DNA of 64,000 bases from CALBGR01 sp964499935 (GTDB lineage Bacteria; Patescibacteriota; Saccharimonadia; Saccharimonadales; UBA4665), in contig CAZCMS010000001.1 in NCBI GenBank assembly GCA_964499935.1, positions 248,001 to 312,000 of the forward strand. The letters are read 5' to 3'. The notes beneath the pieces were generated by a model. That model was not told where the DNA came from, made no database searches, and worked only from the letters and a program-made list of their open reading frames with translations. The translations under genes were made by a program, and so were the position numbers. Positions 35,576 through 44,403 of the stretch are shown one piece after another; position 1 is the first letter of the stretch, and each line of letters opens with the position of its first letter.

Positions 35576-35602
35576 ATTTTCAACAAAATCTTAAGGAATA
35601 AC

Positions 35603-36595
35603 ATGAGTAATTTTACTGAAACACCACTACGCATAGATGTCGACCAAGCGTACCAGAATATATTTGCAGACACAGATGTGCGCTCAACCACTATACATAA
35701 AGATCAGTATCTATCCCAGCTATTCGATGCGGATATCTTGCTAGTCAGTGAATTAGGTCAGCATACGGGCGCATACAAAATTAGGGGTGCAACCAATTGG
35801 TATGCGCAAAACGTGAATAGTAATGTAGAAGAAGTGGTGGCATTTAGCGCTGGCAACCACGCTGCAGCTGTTGCAGCATGTGCACGTAGCTATGGGGTTA
35901 GGGCATCAATTTTTATGCCAGAAGCTACGCCAGAATTTAAGGTTGATCTCGTGAGAGAACTTGGTGGGAGCGGAGTAAATATTATGCTTGGTGGCCAGAC
36001 AGTTGATGATGCTGCAGGAAAAGGTAAAAAATATCTCGACGAAAGAGGCTCGCAGGCTGCATTTATCCATCCATTCGATGACGAGTTAGTTGTATCAGGA
36101 CAGGGAACACTAGGGAGGGAAATAGACGAAATTATACCTGATGTGGATATTATCGTTGCACCTGTCGGGGGTGGTGGTTTGTTAAGTGGGATTATTCATG
36201 CAACTAGGCATCATAACATAGATTACGTTGCAGTTGAGCCTTCGGGCGCTGCTTCACTAGCTCATAATTTAGAGATGCCTGAAAAGTCTCTCGAAATGAT
36301 TGATACATTCGTGGATGGAGCAGCAGTTAAGCAAGTCGGTAGCCTAATTCTTAATACCTTAGCGGAGGTAGGCAACCGATATACACTTGTACAAGCGAGC
36401 AACCAAGCTGTCAGAGAGCAGGTGACGCGTATGTGGCAAGATTCGCAAGGACTTAGGCCCGAACTTGCAGGCGCACTATCTGTAGCTGCGTTACGCGAAG
36501 TAAAATCTCTAATAAAAGGTAAGACGGTTGCATGTGTAGTAACTGGTGGAAATCTAAGCCACGAGCGTTATGAGCGTGAGGTAAAATTAAGGTAG
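35603..36595 (+). CDS. Threonine ammonia-lyase (threonine dehydratase) family enzyme
   Basis: 330 residues, PLP fold type II. PLP Lys in HTGAYKIRGATNW, FSAGNHAAAVA (phosphate-side Asn), and the Gly-rich phosphate cup VAPVGGGGLLSG. It deaminates threonine (or serine) to 2-oxobutyrate and ammonia. There is no C-terminal ACT-like regulatory domain, so it lacks the allosteric Ile control of full-length IlvA. Control appears to be by Ile-codon attenuation in the leader. TAAGGAATAAC precedes the ATG. No other isoleucine genes are in the window. Confidence 0.88.
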   Translation: MSNFTETPLRIDVDQAYQNIFADTDVRSTTIHKDQYLSQLFDADILLVSELGQHTGAYKIRGATNWYAQNVNSNVEEVVAFSAGNHAAAVAACARSYGVRASIFMPEATPEFKVDLVRELGGSGVNIMLGGQTVDDAAGKGKKYLDERGSQAAFIHPFDDELVVSGQGTLGREIDEIIPDVDIIVAPVGGGGLLSGIIHATRHHNIDYVAVEPSGAASLAHNLEMPEKSLEMIDTFVDGAAVKQVGSLILNTLAEVGNRYTLVQASNQAVREQVTRMWQDSQGLRPELAGALSVAALREVKSLIKGKTVACVVTGGNLSHERYEREVKLR

Positions 36596-36603
36596 GCAAG
36601 TAG

Positions 36604-36765
36604 ATGCAGGCTCTATATGAATCCCGATATGCTCCATATAGTACCGTTCAAGGAATAGGCTCTTCATTTTTATGTGAGTTTGGTTGCGCGCAACATAAAG
36701 CAGTATTTGCCTATACTATGAAAGAATGCCACAATGAGTTTATTAATTGGAGGATGGAGATATGA
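36604..36765 (+). CDS. Small ORF overlapping the CYTH gene (doubtful)
   Basis: A 53-codon frame starting MQALYESRYAPYSTVQG and ending INWRMEI. Its TGA overlaps the CYTH start as ATGA, the classic coupled arrangement. AAGG lies about 12 bases upstream, a poor distance. The composition is mixed, and I recognise no family. It may be chance, but it fills the gap exactly. Confidence 0.3.
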   Translation: MQALYESRYAPYSTVQGIGSSFLCEFGCAQHKAVFAYTMKECHNEFINWRMEI

Positions 36766-37265
36766 GTGGACCGGAAAGCGTGCCTGGAGGGGAAGGTGCA
36801 CCAAAAGAAATTGAGCGAAAATTTTTGGTGTCTGAGTTGCCACCTAATCTTGATCAATATGAGCACAAGGCAATTCAACAAGGCTATCTAGCGATTGACC
36901 CAAATGGCACGGAGGTGCGTGTCCGAGACAAGGGCGGAAAGCATACGATGACCGTAAAGTCTAAAGGCGATCTCACAAGAGGAGAGCGGGAGTCACCGAT
37001 TTCTAGCGAACAATTTGATATCTTTTGGCCAGCAACCGAGGGAAGACGAGTTGAAAAAACCCGATACACAATACCGCATCAAGGCCATACGATCGAACTA
37101 GATATATATGAGGGAAATCTTCAGGGACTTGTGACTGCTGAAGTTGAATTTGGCGACTGGCATGACGCAGACGACTTTACTCCACCTGAATGGTTTAGTG
37201 GCGAAGTCACGTACGATGATCGATTTAAAAATCAGCAACTTGCTCAGTTTGGTATCCCAACTTAA
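36762..37265 (+). CDS. CYTH-domain phosphatase/cyclase-like protein
   Basis: 167 residues from ATG 36762; GGAGG lies 8 bases upstream. A TTG start five codons earlier would place the ribosome site inside the gene. The CYTH hallmark EIERKFLV starts at about residue 14, followed by a tunnel-fold series of Lys/Arg/Glu strands (EVRVRDKGGKHTMTVKSKG, IELDIYEGNLQGLVTAEVEF). Members hydrolyse triphosphates such as inorganic tripolyphosphate or thiamine triphosphate, or make cAMP (class IV cyclase). The last would be notable because a Crp regulator is encoded in this window, but nothing here settles it. Confidence 0.9.
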   Translation: MSGPESVPGGEGAPKEIERKFLVSELPPNLDQYEHKAIQQGYLAIDPNGTEVRVRDKGGKHTMTVKSKGDLTRGERESPISSEQFDIFWPATEGRRVEKTRYTIPHQGHTIELDIYEGNLQGLVTAEVEFGDWHDADDFTPPEWFSGEVTYDDRFKNQQLAQFGIPT

Positions 37266-37295
37266 GTTAATTTCTAGATGATGAGGTAGGTAAAT

Positions 37296-37838
37296 ATGGA
37301 CGATGATCTATCTCAAGATGCCATAACAGTCGCAAAACTTCTTATAGGTTGCCGACTGTACGTTATTGAGCCGGATGGAACACGCGTAGGCGGTGTGATT
37401 ACCGAAACCGAAGCATATAATCAGGACGATGCAGCGAGTCATAGCTACAGAGGTAAAACTCCGCGCACGGAAGTAATGTTTGGCTCAGCCGGGCATGTAT
37501 ATGTGTATTTTACCTATGGCATGCATTGGTGTATGAATATTGTTGCTGGCCCCGAGGGTCGTGGTGAGGCAGTGTTAATTCGTGCCCTCGTAGCTGATAG
37601 TGGTATTGATACTATTCGTGAACGTCGAGGCAATAAATCTGACTACGAATTAACGAATGGACCTGCCAAGTTGTGCCAGGCACTCGGTATAACTGGCGCA
37701 GATAATGGAGCAAAGATTAACGAAGGAAGATTCGTGTTGCTGCCCGCACAGCGTAAATTGCCATACGTCGCAACCGAGCGTATCGGAATCAAAAAAGACA
37801 CGCATCGCTTATGGCGGTTTGTAGCAAAAGACAGGTAA
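37296..37838 (+). CDS. 3-methyladenine DNA glycosylase, AAG/MPG family
   Basis: 180 residues. Base-excision repair enzyme that removes alkylated purines. Family landmarks: VAKLLIGCRL, GVITETEAYNQDDAASHSYRGKTPRT (with the catalytic Glu), VYVYFTYGMHWCMNIV, and EAVLIRAL. The length matches bacterial AAG proteins. Starts 30 bases after the CYTH gene and is likely in its operon. Confidence 0.93.
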   Translation: MDDDLSQDAITVAKLLIGCRLYVIEPDGTRVGGVITETEAYNQDDAASHSYRGKTPRTEVMFGSAGHVYVYFTYGMHWCMNIVAGPEGRGEAVLIRALVADSGIDTIRERRGNKSDYELTNGPAKLCQALGITGADNGAKINEGRFVLLPAQRKLPYVATERIGIKKDTHRLWRFVAKDR

Positions 37839-37975
37839 ATAAACCAAAATTATCCTTGTTCATGCATGTATACGGATTTTGCATGCGTCGTGCATAGGAG
37901 CACAATAAAAGTTCGCGTATCAACGCAACAACTGTTATAATATCTACCCAAGTGCCGGTGTAGCCGGAAATGTAT

Positions 37976-38052
37976 GCACCGGTAGCTCAGTGGATTAGAG
38001 CATCTGTCTTCGGAACAGAGGGTCGGGGGTTCGAATCCCTCCCGGTGTACCA
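37976..38052 (+). tRNA. tRNA-Arg (TCG)
   Basis: Acceptor arms GCACCGG/CCGGTGT, anticodon stem TCTGT/ACAGA with loop CTTCGGA (anticodon TCG), encoded CCA. Second Arg tRNA of the window. Confidence 0.95.
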
Positions 38053-38060
38053 AATCAAGC

Positions 38061-38084
38061 GCCCATGATTGTCATGGGCTTTTT
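38061..38084 (+). terminator. Terminator of tRNA-Arg
   Basis: GCCCATGA and TCATGGGC around a three-base loop, then TTTTTATTTT. Confidence 0.88.
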
Positions 38085-38310
38085 ATTTTGCTATCGAACT
38101 AACAGCGAAATAGCACACAGTCAAATCTATAATGTTGGATTTTGCTTGTGCTTGCAAGAGGGTATCCGTATGAGTCATCCGTGCGTTCTTGACACATGAA
38201 TTTGCCACTTTTCCCCAGGTAAAATTATTGCGAAATAGCTAACAGCATGCTCGTATCTCTTGTGAAATACTAAAACCAGACACAGCAGAAGGTAAGAAGA
38301 GGAGGGCGAT

Positions 38311-38655
38311 ATGATAGTGAGGCAGCAAAAATCTCTTACAGGTAAAACTCGTGTTGAGCCAGGTGCTACTGGGGAGGGAAGGTATTTTCGTATCATCGTT
38401 CAACCGAAGGAGCGGTTTACAACGTTTCGCAATCAGGATGTTGGCAAGCCGGGAGGCTTACAGCGACTAGCAGGCAGACGTAAAGGCGGTTAATGGGATA
38501 CGCACGCATGGCTTGTTAGTAAGAAAGATGCTCATAGAGAAGGAAATGCGTTAGTAGCTGACAGTAAGGACGCAAAGGATTTATTACAAACTTTAGATAA
38601 CCCGCCAACTCACGAAAAGGGTGATATTTATTCAACCTTAGATAATAAAAGTTAA
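38311..38655 (+). pseudogene. Small conserved protein interrupted by an in-frame TAA
   Basis: From ATG 38311 the frame reads 60 codons ending QRLAGRRKGG and then TAA. It continues in the same frame as WDTHAWLVSKKDAHREGN and on to STLDNKS with a stop at 38653. The two parts read as one protein of about 112 residues: RYFRIIVQPKERFTTFRNQDVG, then an RLAGRR-GG-WDT-AWL-SK-DAH core. The stop sits between GG and WDT where one codon is expected. A single point mutation (for example TCA to TAA) or an assembly error would explain it. Function unknown. The ribosome site is AGGAGGGCG. Confidence 0.65.
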
Positions 38656-38677
38656 TTACAAGAAAGTAGAGGTATAT

Positions 38678-39100
38678 ATGAATAATATAACTAAACTCGA
38701 TCCCCTAGCAGAGATGCAGCCGTTACAAAAGCAGTTTTTCTCGGATGATTGGTTTATGCCAACAGCGCAATCGTTGCAGATGCCCACAACAGACGTGTAT
38801 ACAGAAGACGATAAGCAGCTCGTTGTTGAGGCGCACTTGCCTCATTTTAGCGATAGGGATGTCGATATACAGGTTGATAAGGGCGCACTCGTAATACACG
38901 CCGAACGTCACGAGGAGAAAAAAGACAAGAGCAAAAAATACGTTGTTCGCGAGAGTAGTACGAGTTTTTATCGTCGAATCCGCTTGCCGGAAACTGCAAA
39001 TGAAAGTAAGATTGACGCTCACATGAGAGACGGATTACTAAAGGTGACGATTCCGCTAAAAGGAGTGCCAGCGCCAAAAAAGATTGCCGTAAAGAAATAA
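38678..39100 (+). CDS. Hsp20/alpha-crystallin small heat-shock protein
   Basis: 140 residues. ATP-independent holdase that forms oligomers and keeps unfolding proteins soluble. Alpha-crystallin domain at about 37-130: TTDVYTEDDKQLVVEAHLPHFSDRDVDIQV, then YRRIRLPETANESKIDAHMRDGLLKVTIPLKG with the terminal beta strand. The IxI-type tail (PKKIAVKK) is present. It lies 22 bases after the interrupted gene. Confidence 0.93.
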   Translation: MNNITKLDPLAEMQPLQKQFFSDDWFMPTAQSLQMPTTDVYTEDDKQLVVEAHLPHFSDRDVDIQVDKGALVIHAERHEEKKDKSKKYVVRESSTSFYRRIRLPETANESKIDAHMRDGLLKVTIPLKGVPAPKKIAVKK

Positions 39101-39148
39101 ATAAGGGCATTTGTTCACGAACTTCACACACAAGTGTATTATGATCGT

Positions 39149-39775
39149 ATGCAGATTACAGTTTTCGGAGCAAATGGCAAGGTGGGGACGTATATAGTGC
39201 GAGGCTTGCTCGATAGTGGACACACAGTTATAGCATTTGTCTATGGCTCACACCAATTCTCTAAAAACCCCAATCTCAAGATAATTAAAGGCGATATCTA
39301 TAGCATGGATGACGTAAGACAAGCGCTCGTAGACTCAGAAGCAGTAATCAGTGCTTTGGGGAGCTGGGGAACACCTAAAAAAGATATCTTAACAGAAGGT
39401 ATGAAGAATATAATCCCAGGCATGAAAGACGCAGGGATCACTCGAATCGTATCACTGACAGGCGCAGATGCGCGCGTAGAGGGTGATAAATTGTCGATAA
39501 TGCATAGGACAAGCAGGTTGTTACTCGGATTTGTTGCACCAAAGGTCCTCTATGATGGCGAAGAGCATATACGATTATTGCAGAGAACTTCGTTGCAGTG
39601 GACTGTACTCAGATCGCCGGTGATGAATGAGCGAGGTATTGGTAGCTATAGTCTGTCGAACAGTCGGCCAATGCCATGGCAGACAATCCATAGGCAGGCT
39701 GTGGCAAGAGCGATGATTGACCAGGTGGATGTTGCTAATAATCTGCAAAAATATCCTTATATTTGGAGAAAATAG
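39149..39775 (+). CDS. NAD(P)-binding NmrA/SDR-like protein
   Basis: 208 residues from ATG 39149 (MQITVFGANGKVGTYIVRG); a GTG five codons earlier is possible. Rossmann fold with the GANGKVGTYIV dinucleotide motif, then DSEAVISALG and ITRIVSLTGADAR. It lacks the catalytic YxxxK of classical reductases, so it is an atypical SDR of the flavin-reductase or NmrA type. Substrate unknown. Confidence 0.8.
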   Translation: MQITVFGANGKVGTYIVRGLLDSGHTVIAFVYGSHQFSKNPNLKIIKGDIYSMDDVRQALVDSEAVISALGSWGTPKKDILTEGMKNIIPGMKDAGITRIVSLTGADARVEGDKLSIMHRTSRLLLGFVAPKVLYDGEEHIRLLQRTSLQWTVLRSPVMNERGIGSYSLSNSRPMPWQTIHRQAVARAMIDQVDVANNLQKYPYIWRK

Positions 39776-39956
39776 ACGATTTTGCAAAGTTTAAGAAAAA
39801 TTTAGTGTCAGTATTTGGCAGAATATGGTATAGTGCAGCTACTAGAAGAGCTAGCTGCTAAGTAAGACGTTCTAGAAATAAGTTAAAAAGTACCGTTCGA
39901 TAGAGGAGCAGCTAACTGGTTTGCCAGATACCTCCGAGCACAAAGGAGTAATATTA

Positions 39957-40274
39957 ATGGCAACTAAACTATTTATCGGTTCACTACCGTACACGACTAC
40001 AGACGACGAGCTTGAACAGCTTTTCGCTGCTGAAGGTACTGTATCGTCAGCAAAGGTTATTTTTGACCGTGAAACTGGTCGATCAAAAGGCTTTGGATTC
40101 GTAGAATTCGAAAATGACGATGAAGCTAAGGCTGCAATCGAAAAACTTAACGGTTCAGACTTTGGTGGTCGCGCACTCGTAGTAAACGAAGCTCGCCCGC
40201 AAGAACCACGTGGTGATCGTCGTTCATTCGGTGGTGGTGATCGTGGTGGCAATGGTGGCGGTCGTCGCTACTAA
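39957..40274 (+). CDS. RRM-type RNA-binding protein with Gly-rich tail
   Basis: 105 residues from ATG 39957, preceded by AAAGGAG. A single RRM with RNP2 LFIGSL and RNP1 KGFGFVEF, then a short Arg/Gly tail (GDRRSFGGGDRGGNGGGRRY). Such proteins occur in cyanobacteria and several other phyla and act as RNA chaperones, often in the cold. The 5' untranslated region is long (over 100 bases past a TATAGT-type -10), as in cold-shock genes. Confidence 0.92.
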   Translation: MATKLFIGSLPYTTTDDELEQLFAAEGTVSSAKVIFDRETGRSKGFGFVEFENDDEAKAAIEKLNGSDFGGRALVVNEARPQEPRGDRRSFGGGDRGGNGGGRRY

Positions 40275-40297
40275 GTAGTAAAGTAATTTATTGCTAC

Positions 40298-40324
40298 AAA
40301 AAGCCCAGTTTTTCTGGGCTTTTT
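40298..40324 (+). terminator. Terminator of the RRM gene
   Basis: AAAGCCCAG and CTGGGCTTT around a five-T loop, then more T. It overlaps the end of the convergent NUDIX gene and may serve both. Confidence 0.88.
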
Positions 40325-40844
40325 AATTGTCTCTCGCAAGAAACGCTTGCCACCCAAGCTGTATAACAGAAAGGTCAGAGGTGTTGCTGGTGTGTATCTG
40401 ATCAGGCCTAAATTTTTTTATTTCAAGTATGCCACTATCCGAAGGCTGCAAAAGCAAGTCATCAATAGGCGCCCAATAGTAAGCAATATAACTGATCGGG
40501 AAAGGGTAGGTTTGCAGAGGGTTAGGGTGTTTTACTGGTGTCGTAGCAGTAATTTTACGATATGCAAATAGCTGAGGGCTTACAGGGGTAAAACCAGCTT
40601 CTTCATTACATTCTCGCAATAAAGCCTGTTCAATTGTTTCGCCTGGATCAATATGGCCACCCACCATACCCCAGCCCCGATCTTCGCGGACCATGACGAT
40701 CTTATCAGCTGCAATCGCTACACAAAACGCAGCAGAACATTTTTCCTCATCTGGCAAAGTGCGTGCAGAAAATAACTCCCAGTCAACACTCTCATCCCCC
40801 CATGTCCATCGACCAGTTTCAATCAAAGTATCTTGCATGTGCAT
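40323..40844 (-). CDS. NUDIX hydrolase
   Basis: 173 residues (start Met1 or Met3). The Nudix box GGHIDPGETIEQALLRECNEEAGF matches GX5EX7REUXEEXGU in full, giving the Mg-binding helix. N-terminal sequence (RWTWGDESVDWELF) and the C-terminal strand region flank it. These enzymes hydrolyse nucleoside diphosphates linked to another group; the substrate cannot be read from sequence. Confidence 0.92.
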   Translation of the reverse strand: MHMQDTLIETGRWTWGDESVDWELFSARTLPDEEKCSAAFCVAIAADKIVMVREDRGWGMVGGHIDPGETIEQALLRECNEEAGFTPVSPQLFAYRKITATTPVKHPNPLQTYPFPISYIAYYWAPIDDLLLQPSDSGILEIKKFRPDQIHTSNTSDLSVIQLGWQAFLARDN

Positions 40845-40911
40845 ATGTATAGCATATCAAACAGATGAATCGTTAGATGCTGATAGGTTCGGTAGGTGTC
40901 TCAATAAAGTC

Positions 40912-41988
40912 TTAATCTTGTATCGCGCTAAGCTCATTGCTCCAGGCTGATGAATCTCCCTTTCTGTAAATATATGGATAAGGTGTATCGCTAGAGAATT
41001 GTCTTGCTGTCCAGTCGATAATAATATCGCCGAATACATTAACTTTGTGAAAGTAACCAGGCTCTGAATACTGGCCTGTCGCTATGTTAATACCTGCCCA
41101 CTCTTTGCAGAACGCCCTAAAATCTTGCGGAATTACTAGGCACCGGCCTATCTCGGCACCACACTCTTCTGAAGTGATCGGCTCTGGTTTGCGGTATGTT
41201 GCGTAATCTCTAATAAGACTTGACAAAGTTTCTATAAGTTGCGGGTCAAGATGCTGCTCTTGCCCGAGGGTGACAAGTATATCTATGGCGTCGCCACACT
41301 CGGCTAAAGGCTTAGCTGGGAGATCGGCTAGTGCCTCATAAACATCATTTCGAACGATAATCCCAAGCTCGGATAATTCTACTACTTCTCCTGGAGGTAG
41401 ATGCTGCGTGCTTTCTCCGCGTCTCACGAGTGTGCCTCTCGAATGTCCTTCAGGATTTGTAAGTCCAACTACTTCTCTTAGGGGTATACGCTGTGGACTA
41501 TTTCCGTACCCCATAAATACACCTTCAAACGATACATCGTCAGGATTTATAAACCCGTGTATCTTTCCTTGGATGCGGTTGGCAGCATCTTCAACTGTCG
41601 AGAACATAAAGCTAACACGAGGGAGGAGGAGCGGAGGATTATATCTTCTGTCTATGTATTTATCTTCAGGTCTTTCGGCGGTAACGGTAGGAATTATGAG
41701 CTCGACAAGACGCTTGCTGTTGTCTGTATCGCCTTCTGTGCGGATTGGTCTGCAGGCTTCGTTGGAGATACGCGCACCTATTAGAGATCTAGCGTTCATT
41801 GTGGTTCGACTAAGAGCCATAGCTCTGCCTAAGGTCTGTGTTTCTGCTTTTATTATTTTCTCAATCAGATCCGGGTTTTGCTCAATAAATAGATCGAGTT
41901 GCTCAATTGGTAGGCTCTCTGGAATGCCTTGCGAAAGCTCCGCCGAAGAAAAATCTGGTGAAAATGAGGGAATAGGAGCCGGTTTCAT
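40912..41988 (-). CDS. Hypothetical protein with possible papain/transglutaminase-like C-terminus
   Basis: 358 residues, no signal peptide. The N-terminal two thirds are not recognisable. The last 80 contain CLVIPQDFRAFCKEW, then GYFHKVNVFGDIIIDWTARQF and TPYPYIY. A Cys, a later His and an Asp in the DWTARQF motif fit the Cys-His-Asp order of papain- or transglutaminase-like enzymes, which occur in some toxins and peptidases. That fold call is inference. Divergent from the DAG kinase by transcription direction and gap; no immunity-like partner is obvious. Confidence 0.5.
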   Translation of the reverse strand: MKPAPIPSFSPDFSSAELSQGIPESLPIEQLDLFIEQNPDLIEKIIKAETQTLGRAMALSRTTMNARSLIGARISNEACRPIRTEGDTDNSKRLVELIIPTVTAERPEDKYIDRRYNPPLLLPRVSFMFSTVEDAANRIQGKIHGFINPDDVSFEGVFMGYGNSPQRIPLREVVGLTNPEGHSRGTLVRRGESTQHLPPGEVVELSELGIIVRNDVYEALADLPAKPLAECGDAIDILVTLGQEQHLDPQLIETLSSLIRDYATYRKPEPITSEECGAEIGRCLVIPQDFRAFCKEWAGINIATGQYSEPGYFHKVNVFGDIIIDWTARQFSSDTPYPYIYRKGDSSAWSNELSAIQD

Positions 41989-42128
41989 GTTGCTATTATA
42001 TCACATATTATAATTATTTGCAAGTATAAGCATCTTGCAGTACGTAAGATATCTTCTTGCTTCTAAATACCTTGGTCTAAGTAGCTATAAAGTCACGACT
42101 TTTGCTGTGTCAGCGTTGATTTGTTCAA

Positions 42129-43007
42129 CTATCGAATTGTCCGAAGCCCACATTGCTTGATCGCAATAGTAACCTTATCGTGCGCTGGTAGTTCAATAAT
42201 CTCCCCGTCGAGCTGCATGGAGATCTTTGATGGAGTAGTGAAAGAAAACAACGTAACTTTTTTTGACGGTATCTTGATGCCGATTGCAGATTTAAGAAGA
42301 GTCATCGTAAGTTTAAGTTTGCTGGTATAGTTCCATATTAAAAGGTTAAATGTTCCATCTCGCAGATCATTGTGTTTTGTAAGGGTCAGATATTTTGCCA
42401 TACTCGGTATAGTGGTAGCAAGAATACTGTAGAAAGTAATATCTTTGTCATCTGTCTGTATGGTGATAGGGGTGAGCTCGCGATACGCCTTGGCTGATAT
42501 AAGGATTTCCTTAAGAGCTGTCAGGGAGTGCCGGTTTAACTCTTTGCCGATAACCGACGTAAGGCCAAGGCCAGCATACGAATGTGCATAACGATGAATA
42601 GAGGCCGAAGTGACCTCTAGTAAGTCTATTTCCTCAATACCTTCGTCTGTAAGCCCTTCGATGAGCGGTCGCTTAGCAACGTTAGAATAATGGTCGTTTG
42701 CATTTCCGCCTGGCAACAGTGCACATATAGGCGAACCCTTCTTCTCGTTAACAGCCTGCATAGCGCCGTTAACTACTTCATTGTATCCACCATCACCACT
42801 AACCGACACAATAACAGTATTTGGCTGAGCGATAGCTGCTGTGTATGCTAATTTTTCACCATGACCAGGGCGCTTGGTTTCTTGTAATTCTATAGGAAGT
42901 GAAGGAAACTTTTCTTCCACTTCTTTCTGTAGCTTCGTGGCTATCTCAGCGCTATTCCCAGTACTATTAGGGTTATAAATAACAACAATCTTTGAAAATA
43001 TGGCCAT
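42129..43007 (-). CDS. Diacylglycerol kinase catalytic-domain protein
   Basis: 292 residues. IYNPNSTGNS start, then the nucleotide-binding motif VSGDGGYNEVVNGAM and LPGGNANDH, all typical of the DAGK_cat lipid kinase family (DgkB, YegS, sphingosine kinase). It phosphorylates a lipid or polyol at the membrane. The C-terminal beta-sandwich domain is present. A role in lipid recycling is likely. Confidence 0.88.
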   Translation of the reverse strand: MAIFSKIVVIYNPNSTGNSAEIATKLQKEVEEKFPSLPIELQETKRPGHGEKLAYTAAIAQPNTVIVSVSGDGGYNEVVNGAMQAVNEKKGSPICALLPGGNANDHYSNVAKRPLIEGLTDEGIEEIDLLEVTSASIHRYAHSYAGLGLTSVIGKELNRHSLTALKEILISAKAYRELTPITIQTDDKDITFYSILATTIPSMAKYLTLTKHNDLRDGTFNLLIWNYTSKLKLTMTLLKSAIGIKIPSKKVTLFSFTTPSKISMQLDGEIIELPAHDKVTIAIKQCGLRTIR

Positions 43008-43153
43008 ATTTCTATAGTACAGAAATTTATAGAAAATACATTAATTGTATTACCTCTTTGTCTCGCTTGGTGCCTAGGCGGAAGACGAGTTTAGTCTCAT
43101 TAGTAGCCTTAATGTAAGTGCTTGTGTGCAGCAGGCGTTTATCTCTAGAAATA

Positions 43154-44281
43154 TCAGCCCGATACGGCAAGAAAATCACTGATAGCCTGACTTACTGTGT
43201 CGGTGTCGATCTGGTCAACTATTAGCTGGCCCGGTGCTTTGGGTAGGACAAAACGAACACTATTGGCGATAGCATTCTTTTTGTCTTTTTGCATGTGCTC
43301 CAAGATGTCAGGTATTGTAGCTTTGCCAGTGTAGCGTATTGGTAGGCCAAGGTTCTGGAGAAGTTGAGTTTGCTGAGCGATAAATTCTTCTTCAACAAAT
43401 CCGAGTTTGCGTGCGAGCTGTGCAGCAAATGTCATGCCTATGGCTACTGCCTCACCGTGTAATAGCTCGGTATAATTGCTAGCAGCTTCGATGCCATGCG
43501 CAAAAGTGTGTCCGTAGTTGAGTAAGATGCGACCATCTAGCGTTTGTTCGTGCGGATCGGCTGCAATTACATTGCTTTTTTGCTTTACACAGCGAGCAAT
43601 TATTGCGCCAAGAGTATCTGCGTGATTCTCGGAATAGCGTTGGACTGTATTAGCAACTGCTTCTAGTTCGGCCAAAAATTCAGCATCGAGTATCGCATAT
43701 TTAGCAATCTCACCAAATCCTTCGGTATAAATTCTTGGACTTAAGCTATTAAGTGCATTCGGATCGGCCACAACAAGTTTTGGCTGATAAAAAGATCCTG
43801 TTTTATTTTTGCCTCCATGGTCCACCCCCGTTTTTCCGCCTATAGACGAGTCAACCATAGCAAGTAGGGTAGTGGGAATATGCACCAGTGGCATGCCACG
43901 GTTATAGATTGAGGCTACAAAGCCTCCTAGGTCACCGACAATACCTCCGCCGAGCGCAATGATTACATCCTTTCGAGTAGCCTTAGCTTCTGAAAGCTGG
44001 TCAACTAACGCTCCTACTTGGGCAAGTGTTTTGTGCTGTTCTCCCGCCTCCATAGTTAGTGTAGTCGTCTCAATTTCAGCGCTTGAGAGTATTTTGATAA
44101 TCATATCACCGTATAACGCGCCCACATTCGTATCAGTAATAATAAAAACACGATTATCCACTAGATTTTCTTGCTGGAGGTATATCGGAAGTTTCTGGAG
44201 GCTACCGTGTTCAACAATAGTGCGAAAAGTCGGATCGACACTTTTGATAATAGTCGTTTCGTCTAGTAGTGATTTTGTCAT
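43154..44281 (-). CDS. aroB: 3-Dehydroquinate synthase
   Basis: 375 residues. Second step of the shikimate pathway: DAHP to 3-dehydroquinate, NAD- and metal-dependent. Motifs: GGGIVGDLGGFVASIYNRG, PTTLLAMVDSSIGGKTGVD, EGFGEIAKY and metal ligands in NYGHTFAHGIE and LLHGEAVAIG. No other aromatic-pathway genes are nearby, so the pathway genes are scattered, or the enzyme works in a related cyclase role (2-epi-5-epi-valiolone type enzymes are homologous). Confidence 0.92.
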   Translation of the reverse strand: MTKSLLDETTIIKSVDPTFRTIVEHGSLQKLPIYLQQENLVDNRVFIITDTNVGALYGDMIIKILSSAEIETTTLTMEAGEQHKTLAQVGALVDQLSEAKATRKDVIIALGGGIVGDLGGFVASIYNRGMPLVHIPTTLLAMVDSSIGGKTGVDHGGKNKTGSFYQPKLVVADPNALNSLSPRIYTEGFGEIAKYAILDAEFLAELEAVANTVQRYSENHADTLGAIIARCVKQKSNVIAADPHEQTLDGRILLNYGHTFAHGIEAASNYTELLHGEAVAIGMTFAAQLARKLGFVEEEFIAQQTQLLQNLGLPIRYTGKATIPDILEHMQKDKKNAIANSVRFVLPKAPGQLIVDQIDTDTVSQAISDFLAVSG

Positions 44282-44403
44282 GCTTGTATTATATCTGAAC
44301 TAAAGTCTTTTACTCTTGGGTTGCTGCAATAACCGCTTCTACAACTAGTTTGTTAATCTAGTGACTGTCAAAGTTTGGTAACTAGGGAGCGAGATTGATT
44401 AAG

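Noticed and set aside
37850..38053. Minus-strand ORF with REGFEPPTLCSED
   Set aside because: Antisense of tRNA-Arg, same artefact.
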